DNA of 64,000 bases from Cesiribacter sp. SM1 (GCF_020178975.1 NZ_JAHXBU010000045.1:172455-236454), one strand, 5' to 3'. Shown: positions 53,589 to 63,510, counted from the stretch's first letter. Numbers and translations are program-made. Notes: generated from the sequence alone by a model not told the origin.

Positions 53589-54656
53589 ATGAAAAGCGAG
53601 CAAACAACCTCAAACAAATCCAGCCTGTTAAGCAGTGAGCCCGGATCTCCGCTTATTATAGCCGGTCCCTGTAGTGCAGAAACCGAAGAACAGGTACTGG
53701 AAACAGCCAGAAGAATCAAAAGCCGGAACATAGCCCATGTATACAGAGCCGGAATATGGAAGCCCCGTACAAGACCAAACAGTTTTGAAGGGGTAGGCAA
53801 AGAAGGTCTTGGCTGGCTGCAAAAAGTAAAGCAGGAAACCGGCATGCTGGTTGCCACCGAAGTGGCCAATGCCAGACATGTTGCCGAGGCGCTTGCCTAT
53901 GGAATAGATATCCTCTGGATTGGTGCCAGAACAAGTGTGAACCCTTTTTCAGTACAGGAGATTGCCGATTCCCTGGCAGGAACCAATGTAACGGTATTGG
54001 TTAAGAATCCTATCAATCCTGATTTTGCGCTCTGGATCGGTGCCATTGAACGGCTGGCCCAGGCAGGGATCAAAGACCTGGGTGCTATCCATCGCGGGTT
54101 TTCCACCGATACAACCATTGCTTATCGGAATACTCCTAAATGGAACCTGGCGCTTAATTTTAAAAAGGAAATGCCAGAAATTCCCCTGCTGTGTGATCCA
54201 AGTCACATTGGCGGACGCAGGGATGTGCTGAAGCAGCTTTCACAGAAAGCCCTGGACCTGGGCATGGATGGCTTGATGATCGAATCACATATTGATCCCG
54301 ATAAGGCCTGGAGTGATGCCAAACAGCAGATTACCCCCGAAGTTTTGGGCGATATGCTACATCAGCTCTACATGAGGGAACGTAAAGATCTGAAAGAGGA
54401 ACAGGAGCTACTGGATGATCTTAGCCAGGAGATCAGTTCTCTTGATCATGAACTTTTCAATCTGCTGTCTCAAAGAGCGAGAGTTTTCGGTAAACTGGGG
54501 TTCAGCAATCTGAGTGATACGCATAAAACGGCCCACACTCAACAATTACAGGAATCATTAGGTAGTCTGATTCAAAAAGCAAAGACCGAAGGATTAGAAG
54601 AAAGTTATATTCAGTCGGTCTTTGCCCAGGTGCATGCCTATGCCAGCAGGGTGTAG
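53589..54656 (+). CDS. Bifunctional DAHP synthase / chorismate mutase
   Basis: 355 residues. The N-terminal 265 residues are a type I-beta DAHP synthase (KDO8PS-like): IAGPCSAETEEQ (23 onward), YRAGIWKPRTRPNSFEG, GARTSVNPFSVQ, LVKNPINPD, HRGFSTD and CDPSHIGGRRD. The C-terminal 80 residues look like an AroQ chorismate mutase (EEQELLDDLSQEISSLDHELFNLLSQRARVFGKLG). DAHP synthase makes the first shikimate-pathway intermediate and chorismate mutase directs flux to Phe/Tyr. Fusion allows prephenate or Phe/Tyr feedback on the synthase. The leader peptide and attenuator upstream fit control by Tyr/Phe/Trp supply. Confidence 0.95.
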   Translation: MKSEQTTSNKSSLLSSEPGSPLIIAGPCSAETEEQVLETARRIKSRNIAHVYRAGIWKPRTRPNSFEGVGKEGLGWLQKVKQETGMLVATEVANARHVAEALAYGIDILWIGARTSVNPFSVQEIADSLAGTNVTVLVKNPINPDFALWIGAIERLAQAGIKDLGAIHRGFSTDTTIAYRNTPKWNLALNFKKEMPEIPLLCDPSHIGGRRDVLKQLSQKALDLGMDGLMIESHIDPDKAWSDAKQQITPEVLGDMLHQLYMRERKDLKEEQELLDDLSQEISSLDHELFNLLSQRARVFGKLGFSNLSDTHKTAHTQQLQESLGSLIQKAKTEGLEESYIQSVFAQVHAYASRV

Positions 54657-54943
54657 AGAGCACCGACAGGCTCCAAAAGCTGACCATCCGTGGCTTTACA
54701 GCTTATACCCTTACTTCTGCGGGTTGTGGAATCCGGAGAGCGATGCGGCTCCTCCGGATTCCACTTAATAGCTGGAAAAGGTTCCTGATTGGGAGGAAAC
54801 ACAGCAGCCGCCTGGCTATCGCCGCAGGTGCGATTCATTTCCCCTTACTGCAGGCCTCTGATATTTTTACCACGACACGGCCCTGGCACCACTATACAGA
54901 TTAGCACTCCATCGCCGGCTTATAAGCAGCATTTTTAGTAGTT
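54657..54943. other. Intergenic stretch downstream of DAHP synthase
   Basis: 287 nt holding the hairpin at 54726-54764 and nothing else recognised before the MITE copy. Confidence 0.5.
54726..54764 (+). terminator. Strong hairpin downstream of DAHP synthase
   Basis: GTGGAATCCGGAG / CTCCGGATTCCAC, 13-bp perfect arms, with AGC/GCT inside the loop. It lies 70 nt past the stop. No T-run follows, so it may act as a terminator or a 3'-end stabiliser. Confidence 0.6.
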
Positions 54944-55146
54944 AACATGAGTTATGGATTAAAGCAACTGCTAATCTACCTGTTATCATCTTCTAGAGTC
55001 AAATACAAGCCGTCATTCCCCTGAAGAGGGAGACCTGTTGCTTTTACAGGTGAAATCACCATTCCTGCCTATCTGACAGATTCCCGCCTGCGCGGGGATG
55101 ACGATTAAGGAGCAACTTACGTAGATGCTAATCCATAACTCACGTT
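54944..55146. repeat. MITE-like repeat, copy B (203 bp)
   Basis: Ends AACATGAGTTATGGATTA and, inverted, AACGTGAGTTATGGATTA: 18-bp terminal inverted repeats with one mismatch. They match the ends of the IS982-family element starting 8 bp to the right. The interior aligns with copy A at 50468 and has no reading frame. It looks non-autonomous, mobilised by the neighbouring IS type. Confidence 0.8.
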
Positions 55147-55154
55147 AATTGAAT

Positions 55155-56262
55155 AACGTGGGTTATGGATTAATTTACTGATAATCAGGGTTTATAAATA
55201 GCAAAAGGCTACAGGATTTAAGATATTAGAGGTACGACCAACTAACCATCTTAAGCACCAGTAGCCCATGCTTAGTGAAGATACAGTTCCACTGCGGAAG
55301 CAAATAAGTTAATAGAGCTATTCATCTGCCTGGACGATTTTTGTGTAGCTCTTGAGGAATGGAAAAAACATCAGCCACAATTCCAATATTCTGTTACCAA
55401 TCATCCATCAATGAGTGACAGTGAGATGTTGGCCATACTAGATTTTTATCAGTTTTCTGGTTTTAAATGCTTTCACCGGGTCGCCGGGCGATACTACTAT
55501 GGGCACTATGTGAGCATAAGCCTTAGGAGCTACTTTCCACAGTTGGTCAGCTATGAACGATTTGTAGCTTTGATTCCCCGTCTACTACCTGGCCTGTATG
55601 TCTTCCTCAAATGGAGAACTCTGCTTTCCCAGCGCACGGGCTGGTATGTTGTAGATTCTAAACCACTGCCAGTGTGCCACAACAGAAGAATTCACAGTAA
55701 CAGAGTCTTTGGGGCACAGGCTAAAAGAGGTAAAAGCTCTATGGGCTACGCTCCCCGGGCAGGTTTTATGGATTCAAAGCATACTTGATCATTAATCAGG
55801 TGGGGAAAATCATCAACCCCGGCGGCGGACCGCTTTGTCTTCACTCCAGGTAATCTGGCAGATAATAATCAGGGTATGCTCAATTATTTATTTGCTGGCC
55901 TGAAGGGCAAGTGCTTTGGAGACAAAGGCTACATGACAGCCCTCTTTGAAGAGTTTTACCAAAAAGGTCTGCAACTCATCACCAAAGACAGAGCCACTAT
56001 GAAAAACAAGCTGCTATTGCTAGAGGACAAGCTCAAGCTTAGAAAAAGAGCTTTTGTTGAATCAGTCAATGATATCTTAACCTCTGTCTTTGATCTGGAG
56101 CACACCCGTCATAGAAGTTCAGTCAATGCAATGGCCCATATGCTGGCAGCTTTAACTGCTTATTGCTTCTATGACAGCAAAGCTTCTGTTTTCTTGCCTG
56201 AAAACCAGCACCTAATCAAGAAAAAAAACGTTTTACTCATCGCATAATCCATAATTCACGTT
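55155..56262 (+). mobile_element. IS982-family insertion sequence, degenerate (1108 bp)
   Basis: Bounded by AACGTGGGTTATGGATTA and inverted AACGTGAATTATGGATTA. The transposase inside (55268-56247) is broken by frameshifts. No clear target duplication was seen at the ends. It sits directly beside MITE copy B, and its right end cuts into an IS5-type fragment. Confidence 0.8.
55268..56247 (+). pseudogene. IS982-family transposase, frameshifted
   Basis: Three blocks in different frames recover an IS982 transposase: an N-terminal part through LIELFICLDDFC and MSDSEMLAILDFYQFSGFKCF (from about 55297), a middle part FYGFKAYLIINQVGKIIN (about 55760-55820), and a C-terminal part TPGNLADNNQGMLNYLFAG with CFGDKGYMT and AHMLAALTAYCFYD. 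The middle block is out of frame with both neighbours, so at least two frameshifts are present near 55750 and 55830. The ATG at 55268 is in yet another frame. The protein is almost certainly inactive. Confidence 0.85.
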
Positions 56263-56266
56263 ACCT

Positions 56267-56537
56267 TATACTGCTGTATGTTGTTCAAGGCCCAGTAGCT
56301 TTTCCAATGTGTCATTTGCTTTCCAAGTCCTGAAATAGTAGTAAATACTCTGCCAGGGTGGTAAGACATTAGGCATATTGCGCCACTGATTGCCTATGCG
56401 AAGTCCCCTGAAAATTCCATCCACCACATCCCGAAGATCATATGAACGTTTACGTTGTGTAGGAAGATATTCTTTTATAATTTCCCACTGCGAGCGGCAG
56501 CCACGCTGTCAGTAAGTCTCTGATATTGAGTCTGCAT
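56267..56537 (-). pseudogene. IS5-type (DUF4096) transposase fragment
   Basis: On the minus strand MQTQYQRLTDS begins at 56537, is broken by a frameshift near 56505, and continues WEIIKEYLPTQRKRSYDLRDVV... GNQWRNMPNVLPPWQSIYYYF, the N-terminus of IS5-family transposases. It ends at a stop 5 nt inside the boundary with the IS982 element, so the rest of the gene was lost. Confidence 0.75.
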
Positions 56538-56724
56538 AAGTAAAAAAGTTTGGTCACTTTTCTTACGCAACTGACTCGCTTTTTTTATGCCCTACTCAAA
56601 ATTTAAACATGCTCTAAAAGTGTTCCTTTCCAGCTAGAGATATCATTTTTTTGTGCTGACATATTTTCACAAGTTCCGTTACATACTACAGTAACTAACC
56701 TACCGCTGTAACTGAACCACAAAC

Positions 56725-58482
56725 ATGCGTGTACTTTGGAATTACCTGAAGCCACATCGTGGACTGGTATTTTTTTCTTTGCTGCTGGCAGGCATCAGCC
56801 AGGTGCTAGCCCTTTACGATCCCGTTATCTTTGGAAAAATCATAGACCGCTACGCCACTCCGCCATTTACCATGCCTGCAGAAGCAAGGGTTAAAGGTGC
56901 ACTTTGGCTTATGCTGCTTGCCATTGTCATTGCCTTACTTTCACGGCTGGCAAAAGCCTTTCAGGAGTACCTGACTAATCTGATTGTACAAAAATTTGGC
57001 GTGCAAATATTTAATGACGGATTAAAGCAAACACTGCGCTTGTCCTACCAGGAGTTTGCGGATCAGAACAGCGGTGAAACCCTCTCTATTCTGCAGCGGG
57101 TGAGGCGCGATACAGAACGCTTCATCACTGCTTTTATTAATATACTTTTTTCTTCAGTGGTGGGTATTGGTTTTCTTGTGTGGTATGCAGTAACCAAACA
57201 CTGGGCGCTGGTGCCGGTATTTTTTGTAGGCATGGTGGTATTGGGCGGGCTTACCAGTTTACTAAGCGCTAAAATCAAAACCATGCAGCGCTCAATCAAC
57301 AGGGCTACCAACAAAATGTCAGGAGTGATTACAGAGTCGCTTCGTAATATAGAGCTTGTAAAGAGCCTGGGGCTAACCTTCCAGGAAGTGCGAAGACTAC
57401 GGGCATATACCGAGCAAATTTTTGAACTGGAAATGGTTAAGGTAAAGCGGGTGCGCACCTTGTCTTTTCTACAGGGCACAGCCCTGAATCTACTGAAGCA
57501 ATCAATCCTGTTTACGCTACTGTGGCTGATTTTCAGAGATGTATTAACCACAGGAGAACTTATATCGATGCAATTTATTTCAGTAAGCATCTTTGGACCA
57601 CTACAGGACTTAGGCACCATCATACTGGCATACAGGGAGGCAGAAGCGGCGCTGATCAATTTTGATGAACTCATGCATAAAACGATAGAGAAGCGCCCGG
57701 AGTCTGCCATTGACATTGGACCGCTGAAGCAGTTACGTTTTCAGCATGTATGCTTCAAACACAGAGGAGCAGCACAAAATGCTATTGATGGCATTTCCTT
57801 TGAAGCCAACACTGGAGACACCATTGCATTTGTAGGGCCTTCGGGTTCCGGAAAATCTACTTTAGTGAAGCTCTTGGTAGGATTATATGTTCCACAACAG
57901 GGAGAGGTATTTTATAATAACTACGCTGGCAGAGAAATCTGGTTGAACGAAGCACGTCGGCAGCTGGGATTTGTAACACAGGAAACAAACCTGTTTTCAG
58001 GCACCATCAAAGATAACCTGCAGTTTGTTAAGCCTGATGCTACCGATGAAGAAATGTATGCAGCCATGCAAAAAGCCTCCTGTACTAAACTACTATTGCG
58101 CTCAACAGAAGGCCTGAATACTCAGATTGGTGAGGGCGGGCTTAAGATGTCGGGTGGCGAAAAACAGCGCTTATCCATTGCCCGTGCCCTGCTGCGAAAC
58201 CCGCGTTTACTCATCTTTGATGAGGCAACCTCTGCCCTGGATTCACTCACAGAAGAAGAGATCACTGCAACTGTAAGAGAAATATCTACACTGCGCGAAC
58301 AGATCACCGTGCTAATAGCACATCGTTTGTCTACTATCATGCATGCAGATACAATATTTGTGTTGGAGAAAGGAAAGATTGTAGAAGCCGGTAAACATAA
58401 CGAGCTGCTAACAAAAAAAGGGCTGTACTATGCAATGTGGCGCCAGCAGATAGGTGAACGAAAACCAGAAATGATCAGGTAA
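56725..58482 (+). CDS. ABC exporter (half-transporter with fused ATPase)
   Basis: 585 residues. Six transmembrane helices span roughly residues 15-310, followed by an ATPase domain: Walker A GPSGSGKST (371-379), Q-loop FVTQETNLFSGTI, signature MSGGEKQR (475-482), Walker B LLIFDEATSALD and the H-loop LIAHRLST. MsbA/multidrug type, working as homodimer in the inner membrane. Substrate (lipid, peptide or drug) is not evident. It stands alone between IS remnants and the SulP operon. Confidence 0.93.
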   Translation: MRVLWNYLKPHRGLVFFSLLLAGISQVLALYDPVIFGKIIDRYATPPFTMPAEARVKGALWLMLLAIVIALLSRLAKAFQEYLTNLIVQKFGVQIFNDGLKQTLRLSYQEFADQNSGETLSILQRVRRDTERFITAFINILFSSVVGIGFLVWYAVTKHWALVPVFFVGMVVLGGLTSLLSAKIKTMQRSINRATNKMSGVITESLRNIELVKSLGLTFQEVRRLRAYTEQIFELEMVKVKRVRTLSFLQGTALNLLKQSILFTLLWLIFRDVLTTGELISMQFISVSIFGPLQDLGTIILAYREAEAALINFDELMHKTIEKRPESAIDIGPLKQLRFQHVCFKHRGAAQNAIDGISFEANTGDTIAFVGPSGSGKSTLVKLLVGLYVPQQGEVFYNNYAGREIWLNEARRQLGFVTQETNLFSGTIKDNLQFVKPDATDEEMYAAMQKASCTKLLLRSTEGLNTQIGEGGLKMSGGEKQRLSIARALLRNPRLLIFDEATSALDSLTEEEITATVREISTLREQITVLIAHRLSTIMHADTIFVLEKGKIVEAGKHNELLTKKGLYYAMWRQQIGERKPEMIR

Positions 58483-59117
58483 TCTTTGATTGTAAGTGTT
58501 CTCCGCCTAACAGGGTGCATGTATCGATGCAGGAGGGTAGTCCCGAACAGCTGGAGATTTTTATTTCATCACATAGACAATTATGTGATGCTAAGCCACA
58601 CCGCTACCTGTACTTGACGGGCAGTGATTCTCAAAATGAGATTTTAAAATAAACTTGCCTACTAATGCATGGACTGGGCTTCTAAGCCATATGACTACTT
58701 GCATTTCTAGCACGAGCATCCTCTACCAATTAGCTTTATTGAAAAAATATTTTCTTGAATGAAATGGGTATAGAGGGCACATGCTGCTAACGAAGCTTGC
58801 AACAAAAGATTTAGTCAGCAAAAAAAACAGATTAAAACATTCAAGCTTTAGTGATGCCTGACAATAAAGCGGCTGGGAGAACCGCACCTGCCTTAGCCCA
58901 TTCATGCACGCTACCTCATGGCACAGATGATTCTTCAACATTTTAGAGGAGACATGATTTATAGATAGTGCAGTGAAATTTCCTATGATATCGTTTGCTG
59001 GATTAGAGTAATAGATCAAAAACATAAATGTAATACTGGGATTTTTAATATAAATATATTTTATTTTGATAAATTGATAGTAACACTATAATAATTGTTC
59101 ATAAAGCTATTGAGCCT
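58483..59117. other. Intergenic stretch between ABC exporter and SulP operon
   Basis: 635 nt. It has a hairpin at 58567-58590 and a very AT-rich final 100 nt that should contain the SulP promoter. A 100-codon minus-strand frame (58723-59025) has no recognisable product and is probably spurious or a remnant. Confidence 0.55.
58567..58590 (+). terminator. Hairpin downstream of the ABC exporter
   Basis: CATCACATA / TATGTGATG, 9-bp perfect arms with a 6-nt loop, 84 nt past the stop and without a T-run. Terminator or operator; undecided. Confidence 0.4.
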
Positions 59118-60707
59118 ATGCTTAGTTTTAAAGATTTTAAGAATGACCTCCCAGCCGGAATAGTTGTATTTCTGGTTGCAGTACCCCTCTGCCTGGGAAT
59201 TGCCCTTGCATCAGGGGCTCCGCTTTTTTCCGGCATAATTGCCGGTTTTGTTGGAGGCATCGTGGTAACCCTGATCAGTGGCTCAAATCTTGGCGTTAGT
59301 GGCCCGGCAGCAGGCCTGGCCGTGATTGTACTCAATGCAATTGAGAGCCTGGATAATTATGAGGTATTCCTTGTAGCCGTGGTCCTGGCAGGCATTATTC
59401 AGTTGGCCATGGGATTCCTGAAGGCTGGCATCATTGGCTACTACTTTCCCTCTTCTGTTATCAAGGGAATGCTCGCCGGCATCGGCATTATCATTGCTTT
59501 AAAACAGATACCCCATGCATTTGGCTATGATGAAAATTATGAAGGAGACCTCCACTATGAAGGCCTGGAGGGCGAAAACACCTTTACAGAAATTATAAAT
59601 GCTTTCAATTATGTTTCTACCGGCGCCATCATCATCAGTGTCTTATCCCTGCTGATTCTCATATTCTGGGACCAGGTTCTCTCCAAAAAAGGAAAAATAT
59701 TTCAGATAATTCAGGGCCCACTTGTGGTGGTGATGCTGGGCATTGGGCTTAACATATTATACAACAGCTTATGGCCTCATCTTGCCCTTGCAGAAGACCA
59801 TCTTGTACAGCTCCCGGTTTCGGATAGTTTAAGCGGCTTTGCCCAACAGTTTACCTTTCCGGACTTTAGCCAAGCCCTTACATCTATCTCGCAGGTGGTT
59901 ATTTTAGGTTTCACCATAGCCATCGTGGCAAGTCTGGAAACCTTACTTTGCCTGGAAGCAACGGACAAGCTTGATCCTTATAAAAGAATAAGTCCGCCGA
60001 ACCGGGAGTTGAAAGCACAGGGTGTGGGTAACATCGTCTCTGGCCTGATTGGTGGCCTACCTATTACCCAGGTGATCGTAAGAAGTTCTACCAACATTCA
60101 ATCAGGTGGTAAAACCAGGCTATCTGCCTTTATCCATGGTATCCTGATCCTGGTCAGTGTTATGCTCTTTCCTGGAGTTTTAAACCTGATACCGCTCGCC
60201 AGCCTTGCAGCCATTTTGATCATGGTGGGTTACAAGCTTGCAAAGCCTGAACTGTTCAAGAAAATGTATAAAAGCGGCTGGAATCAGTTCCTTCCATTTA
60301 TAGTGACAATTACAGCCATTGTTTTCACCGATTTGCTTACAGGGATAGGTATTGGTGTGGTGGTAGCTATTTTCTTTATTCTGAAGAACAATTACCATGT
60401 TTCCCATGCAGTATACAAGGAGAAAACCCCTGAAGGTAAGAAGGTTTACCGCCTGGTGATGGCCGAAGACGTGAGTTTTCTCAATAAAGGAAATATTATG
60501 GAAACTTTAAGAGGCGTTCCTGAAGGATCAAGAGTTGAAATTGATACCTCCCGCTCTGTCTTTATTGACGATGATGTAAAAGAGCTTTTTGAGAATTTCA
60601 GGGATACGGCCGTAGAGAAAAATATAGAATTAACTATCCTTGGGAGGTCAGGTAAGCCGAAAATTGAAAAATATTCACCCCTGCAGGATAGCCCTACAAA
60701 TCCTTAA
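59118..60707 (+). CDS. SulP-family anion transporter (probable bicarbonate transporter)
   Basis: 529 residues with about 10-14 membrane segments. SulP motifs: FKNDLPAGIVVFLVAVPLCLGIALASGAP near the N-terminus (in part), GSNLGVSGPAAGLAV, and SPPNRELKAQGVGNIVSGLIGGLPITQVIVRSS (in part). The C-terminal 90 residues are a short STAS-like domain (VEIDTSRSVFIDDDVKELFENF). A beta-carbonic anhydrase starts 32 nt downstream, a pairing that points to bicarbonate uptake, although sulfate is the formal alternative. Located in the inner membrane. Regulated perhaps by the TetR two genes on. Confidence 0.92.
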   Translation: MLSFKDFKNDLPAGIVVFLVAVPLCLGIALASGAPLFSGIIAGFVGGIVVTLISGSNLGVSGPAAGLAVIVLNAIESLDNYEVFLVAVVLAGIIQLAMGFLKAGIIGYYFPSSVIKGMLAGIGIIIALKQIPHAFGYDENYEGDLHYEGLEGENTFTEIINAFNYVSTGAIIISVLSLLILIFWDQVLSKKGKIFQIIQGPLVVVMLGIGLNILYNSLWPHLALAEDHLVQLPVSDSLSGFAQQFTFPDFSQALTSISQVVILGFTIAIVASLETLLCLEATDKLDPYKRISPPNRELKAQGVGNIVSGLIGGLPITQVIVRSSTNIQSGGKTRLSAFIHGILILVSVMLFPGVLNLIPLASLAAILIMVGYKLAKPELFKKMYKSGWNQFLPFIVTITAIVFTDLLTGIGIGVVVAIFFILKNNYHVSHAVYKEKTPEGKKVYRLVMAEDVSFLNKGNIMETLRGVPEGSRVEIDTSRSVFIDDDVKELFENFRDTAVEKNIELTILGRSGKPKIEKYSPLQDSPTNP

Positions 60708-60739
60708 AATCTAAAACCTGAATTTTAACTATTTTTTTT

Positions 60740-61366
60740 ATGAGAACGCAAACCAAGCAATCACAAGCCCAATTAACGCCTGACAGAGCCAAGGAGATAT
60801 TGTTAGAAGGCAATCGAAGATTTGTAAATAGTCTTAGGCTGAACCGCAATTACCTGCAGCAGGTAAATGAAACCTCGGAGGGACAGTATCCTTTTGCTGT
60901 TGTGCTAAGCTGTATCGATTCCCGCACCTCTGCTGAATTAATATTTGACCAGGGCCTGGGAGATATTTTCAGTACCCGAATTGCCGGCAATATCATAAAT
61001 GAAGATATACTAGGCAGTATGGAGTTTGCCTGTAAAGTTGCCGGCTCAAAACTTATTGTCGTACTTGGCCATACCAATTGTGGAGCGGTTAAAGGAGCCT
61101 GTGACCATGTAGAGCTAGGACACCTTAGTGGCCTTTTGCATAAAATAAAGCCTTCTGTAGATGCTATCAACTACACAGGAGAAAGAAGTTCTAGAAATAT
61201 GGAGTTTGTAGAAAAGGTGGCTGAAAGAAACGTTTTAAACATGTTGAAGCAAATTCCTGATAAAAGCCCCATTATCCGGGAAATGGTTGAAAAAGGACAA
61301 ATAGGAATAGTGGGTGGTATGTACAATGTTGAAACAGGTGCTGTAGAATTCTACGATGAAAAGTAG
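60740..61366 (+). CDS. Beta-class carbonic anhydrase
   Basis: 208 residues. Zinc ligands and catalytic dyad are visible: Cys58-x-Asp60-x-Arg62 in LSCIDSRTS, and His111-x-x-Cys114 in LGHTNCGAVKGA. Interconverts CO2 and bicarbonate in the cytoplasm. Sandwiched between a SulP transporter (32 nt) and a TetR regulator (19 nt), so it probably works on imported bicarbonate for carboxylases or pH balance. Confidence 0.95.
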   Translation: MRTQTKQSQAQLTPDRAKEILLEGNRRFVNSLRLNRNYLQQVNETSEGQYPFAVVLSCIDSRTSAELIFDQGLGDIFSTRIAGNIINEDILGSMEFACKVAGSKLIVVLGHTNCGAVKGACDHVELGHLSGLLHKIKPSVDAINYTGERSSRNMEFVEKVAERNVLNMLKQIPDKSPIIREMVEKGQIGIVGGMYNVETGAVEFYDEK

Positions 61367-61385
61367 AAAGAACAAAAACTTTTAA

Positions 61386-62078
61386 ATGAAGAATCTACTG
61401 GCAAACATTAATATAAAGGTTGATGAAAAGTTGTACCTGAAAGATCCTGAAACTTCAGAAATAGGGAAGAACATCCTTCAACAGGGTATTCTCCTTTTGG
61501 ATGATTTAGGCTTTGAAGCATTTACTTTTAAAAAACTTGCAGAACGGATAGGTTCAACAGAGGCCACCATTTACCGCTATTTTGAAAACAAACATATGTT
61601 GCTGATATACCTGATCTCCTGGTACTGGAACTGGCAGGAGTACCGGCTGGTATTTGCAACCTCGAATGTGTCCTCCCCGGAAGTAAGACTAAAAGCTGCT
61701 ATCCGGATTCTTGCAGGTAACATCCGCAATGATAATAGTTTCTCACACATCGATGAGGCGACCTTACAGCGTATTGTAGTAGCTGAGTCTGCAAAATCCT
61801 TTTTAACCAAGGAAGTAGATGCTGATAATCGCGAAGGCTATTTCCGGAGCTATAAACGCTTGTGTAAGCGAGTATCAGATATTATCATGGAAATCAATCC
61901 TGATTATCCTTATCCTGTTTCCCTGGTTTCCACCGTTACAGAGAGTGCACATTACCAGAAGTTCTTTGCCAGCCACTTACCCTCTCTTACAAACATTGAT
62001 GTAAGTCCCGGGAATCGGTTAGAAGAGTTTTTAATCGACATGGTCATGAAGACCATCTCCATAAACGGGAAAGGGTAG
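61386..62078 (+). CDS. TetR-family transcriptional regulator
   Basis: 230 residues. The helix-turn-helix (LGFEAFTFKKLAERIGSTEATIYRYFENK, about 43-71, in part) is preceded by a 30-residue N-terminal extension. The C-terminal ligand domain is divergent. It ends the SulP-carbonic anhydrase operon and is likely its autoregulator. Ligand unknown. Confidence 0.88.
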   Translation: MKNLLANINIKVDEKLYLKDPETSEIGKNILQQGILLLDDLGFEAFTFKKLAERIGSTEATIYRYFENKHMLLIYLISWYWNWQEYRLVFATSNVSSPEVRLKAAIRILAGNIRNDNSFSHIDEATLQRIVVAESAKSFLTKEVDADNREGYFRSYKRLCKRVSDIIMEINPDYPYPVSLVSTVTESAHYQKFFASHLPSLTNIDVSPGNRLEEFLIDMVMKTISINGKG

Positions 62079-62429
62079 TACAACCTTTGTTCGGAAATTA
62101 AGCAGCCGGTCCAAGGGGTTGATAATGTTTTGATATTGTTCCAAAAAAGTATAAACAGCTGCACCAGAAAAGATTTGTACCAGTGCATTGAGTCGGCTCG
62201 GACAAGGGGTGTGGTCAATATAGCAAACCTATTTGCAACGGCTTCAATAGAATCGTTTTTCACCAGGCTAAGCTTATCCTGCCAAGTACTCATAAAGCAA
62301 ACTATACTGGGTAGTGTAAATGCCAGCACTACCCAGGATGTACCAGGGATCCGGAAAATGCTAAAGCAAAATCCGGAGCCCTGGTCGAGGAGAGCACACA
62401 AATACATCAATCTTTACCTATTTCATTAA
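62079..62429. other. Unassigned stretch between TetR and ISL3 remnant
   Basis: 351 nt. Overlapping short frames on both strands give no recognisable product. It may include the degraded N-terminal part of the transposase that follows. Confidence 0.45.
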
Positions 62430-63016
62430 CCCCCTTATGGCGAAATCTATGCTGCTCCAACTGGTGTGTATGCCCCTGCTGACGGCCAGCAATGTGCAAA
62501 AACACTTTTGCAGGAAATTAAAGTCAGCGGCTACAACGGCTCCTATACCATTGTGGCTGGTTTTCTATCGCAGTATCCTAAAACAGGAGATGGCTTTGCT
62601 TTACCTGCTGCTCAAAAAGTAGCAAACTACTCAACTCGTAGCCTTAGCATTGCCTTTTGTAAGCCACAGGCAGATTGGGAGGAAAAACAGATACCTTTTC
62701 TAAAAAACTACTGGAGAATAGCTCTTTACTCAAACAGCTCTGGGAGCTGAACCTCGAGTTCAAAAGCATGATGGAACGCAAAAAGGGTGAAGACTTGAAG
62801 CGCTGGTGTGAGAAAGCAGCTAAGCTTTCTCCATTCAAAAGTTTTGTCAGGGGAATTCAGCAGGATTTTGATGCAGTCTATCAGGAAATGAGCTCCTGCT
62901 GGAGCAATGGGCAAACAGAAGGGCAGGTCAACCGCTTGAAAAACATCAAGCGACAGATGTATGGCAGAGCCAGCTTTGAACTGTTGCGACGGCGAGTGCT
63001 GGCTAATTCAGCCTAG
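62430..63016 (+). pseudogene. ISL3-family transposase remnant
   Basis: A middle block (GVYAPADGQQCAKTLLQEIK, GYNGSYTIVAGFLSQYP) and a C-terminal block (WSNGQTEGQVNRLKNIKRQMYGRASFELLRRRVL) in different frames recover the ISL3 transposase ending. The frameshift is near 62700, and the N-terminal DDE region is missing. Inactive. Confidence 0.8.
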
Positions 63017-63043
63017 TTTCACCAAATCTGACGCTGAACCAAC

Positions 63044-63463
63044 ATGCTCCGGAATATCCATATGCGCTGGACGGCTTATCTTGCCCTCTCCCGTATGGCC
63101 AATACAGAGGCCACACAGTTACTGGTGAAGAAGGCTAGAAAGCTACCTTTGGGCGATGATCTGGTGTATGAGCTGCTGCCGGATCTGGCCTGGGTACGCC
63201 AGAAAGCCGCTACTGATTACCTGGTAAAGCTCCTGCTGCTGGAGAGCACCGATTGCAGCAGCCCTGATCCGGACTCCTCCAGGAAAATCACCTGCGCCTA
63301 CCACATCATGGAGCTGCTCGTACCCACCATTCAGAAATCTCCCCTCCAGCTAGGTACTTCGGGAGATATCCCCACCGACAGCTACCCCAAAGCACGGGCG
63401 CAGGCCAGTGAATGGTTCAGGAAAAATGGCAGCAACTACCAGCTGGTGAAGAACAGCTGGTAA
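63044..63463 (+). pseudogene. HEAT-repeat-like protein, 5'-truncated fragment
   Basis: 139 codons. The frame opens only a few bases after the ISL3 remnant, and the internal pattern (RWTAYLALSRMANTEATQLLVKKA; LPDLAWVRQKAATDYLVKLLL) looks like the end of an alpha-helical HEAT/PBS-lyase repeat protein. The true N-terminus was probably lost when the IS inserted. The C-terminus is intact and followed by a terminator at 63511. Whether any product is made is doubtful. Confidence 0.55.
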
Positions 63464-63510
63464 AGAGCCCCTGTTTCCACAGTAGCTGGCAAGATATGGA
63501 AGAACCAGGG

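Noticed and set aside
57063..57716. 217-codon minus-strand ORF
   Set aside because: Lies entirely antisense to the well-supported ABC exporter and has a Ser-rich, family-less translation.
58723..59025. 100-codon minus-strand ORF
   Set aside because: No family, Phe/Ser/Cys-rich, in AT-rich intergenic DNA upstream of SulP.
61952..62410. 152-codon minus-strand ORF overlapping TetR
   Set aside because: Overlaps the end of a good TetR gene and has no family features; may be a shadow of decayed IS sequence.
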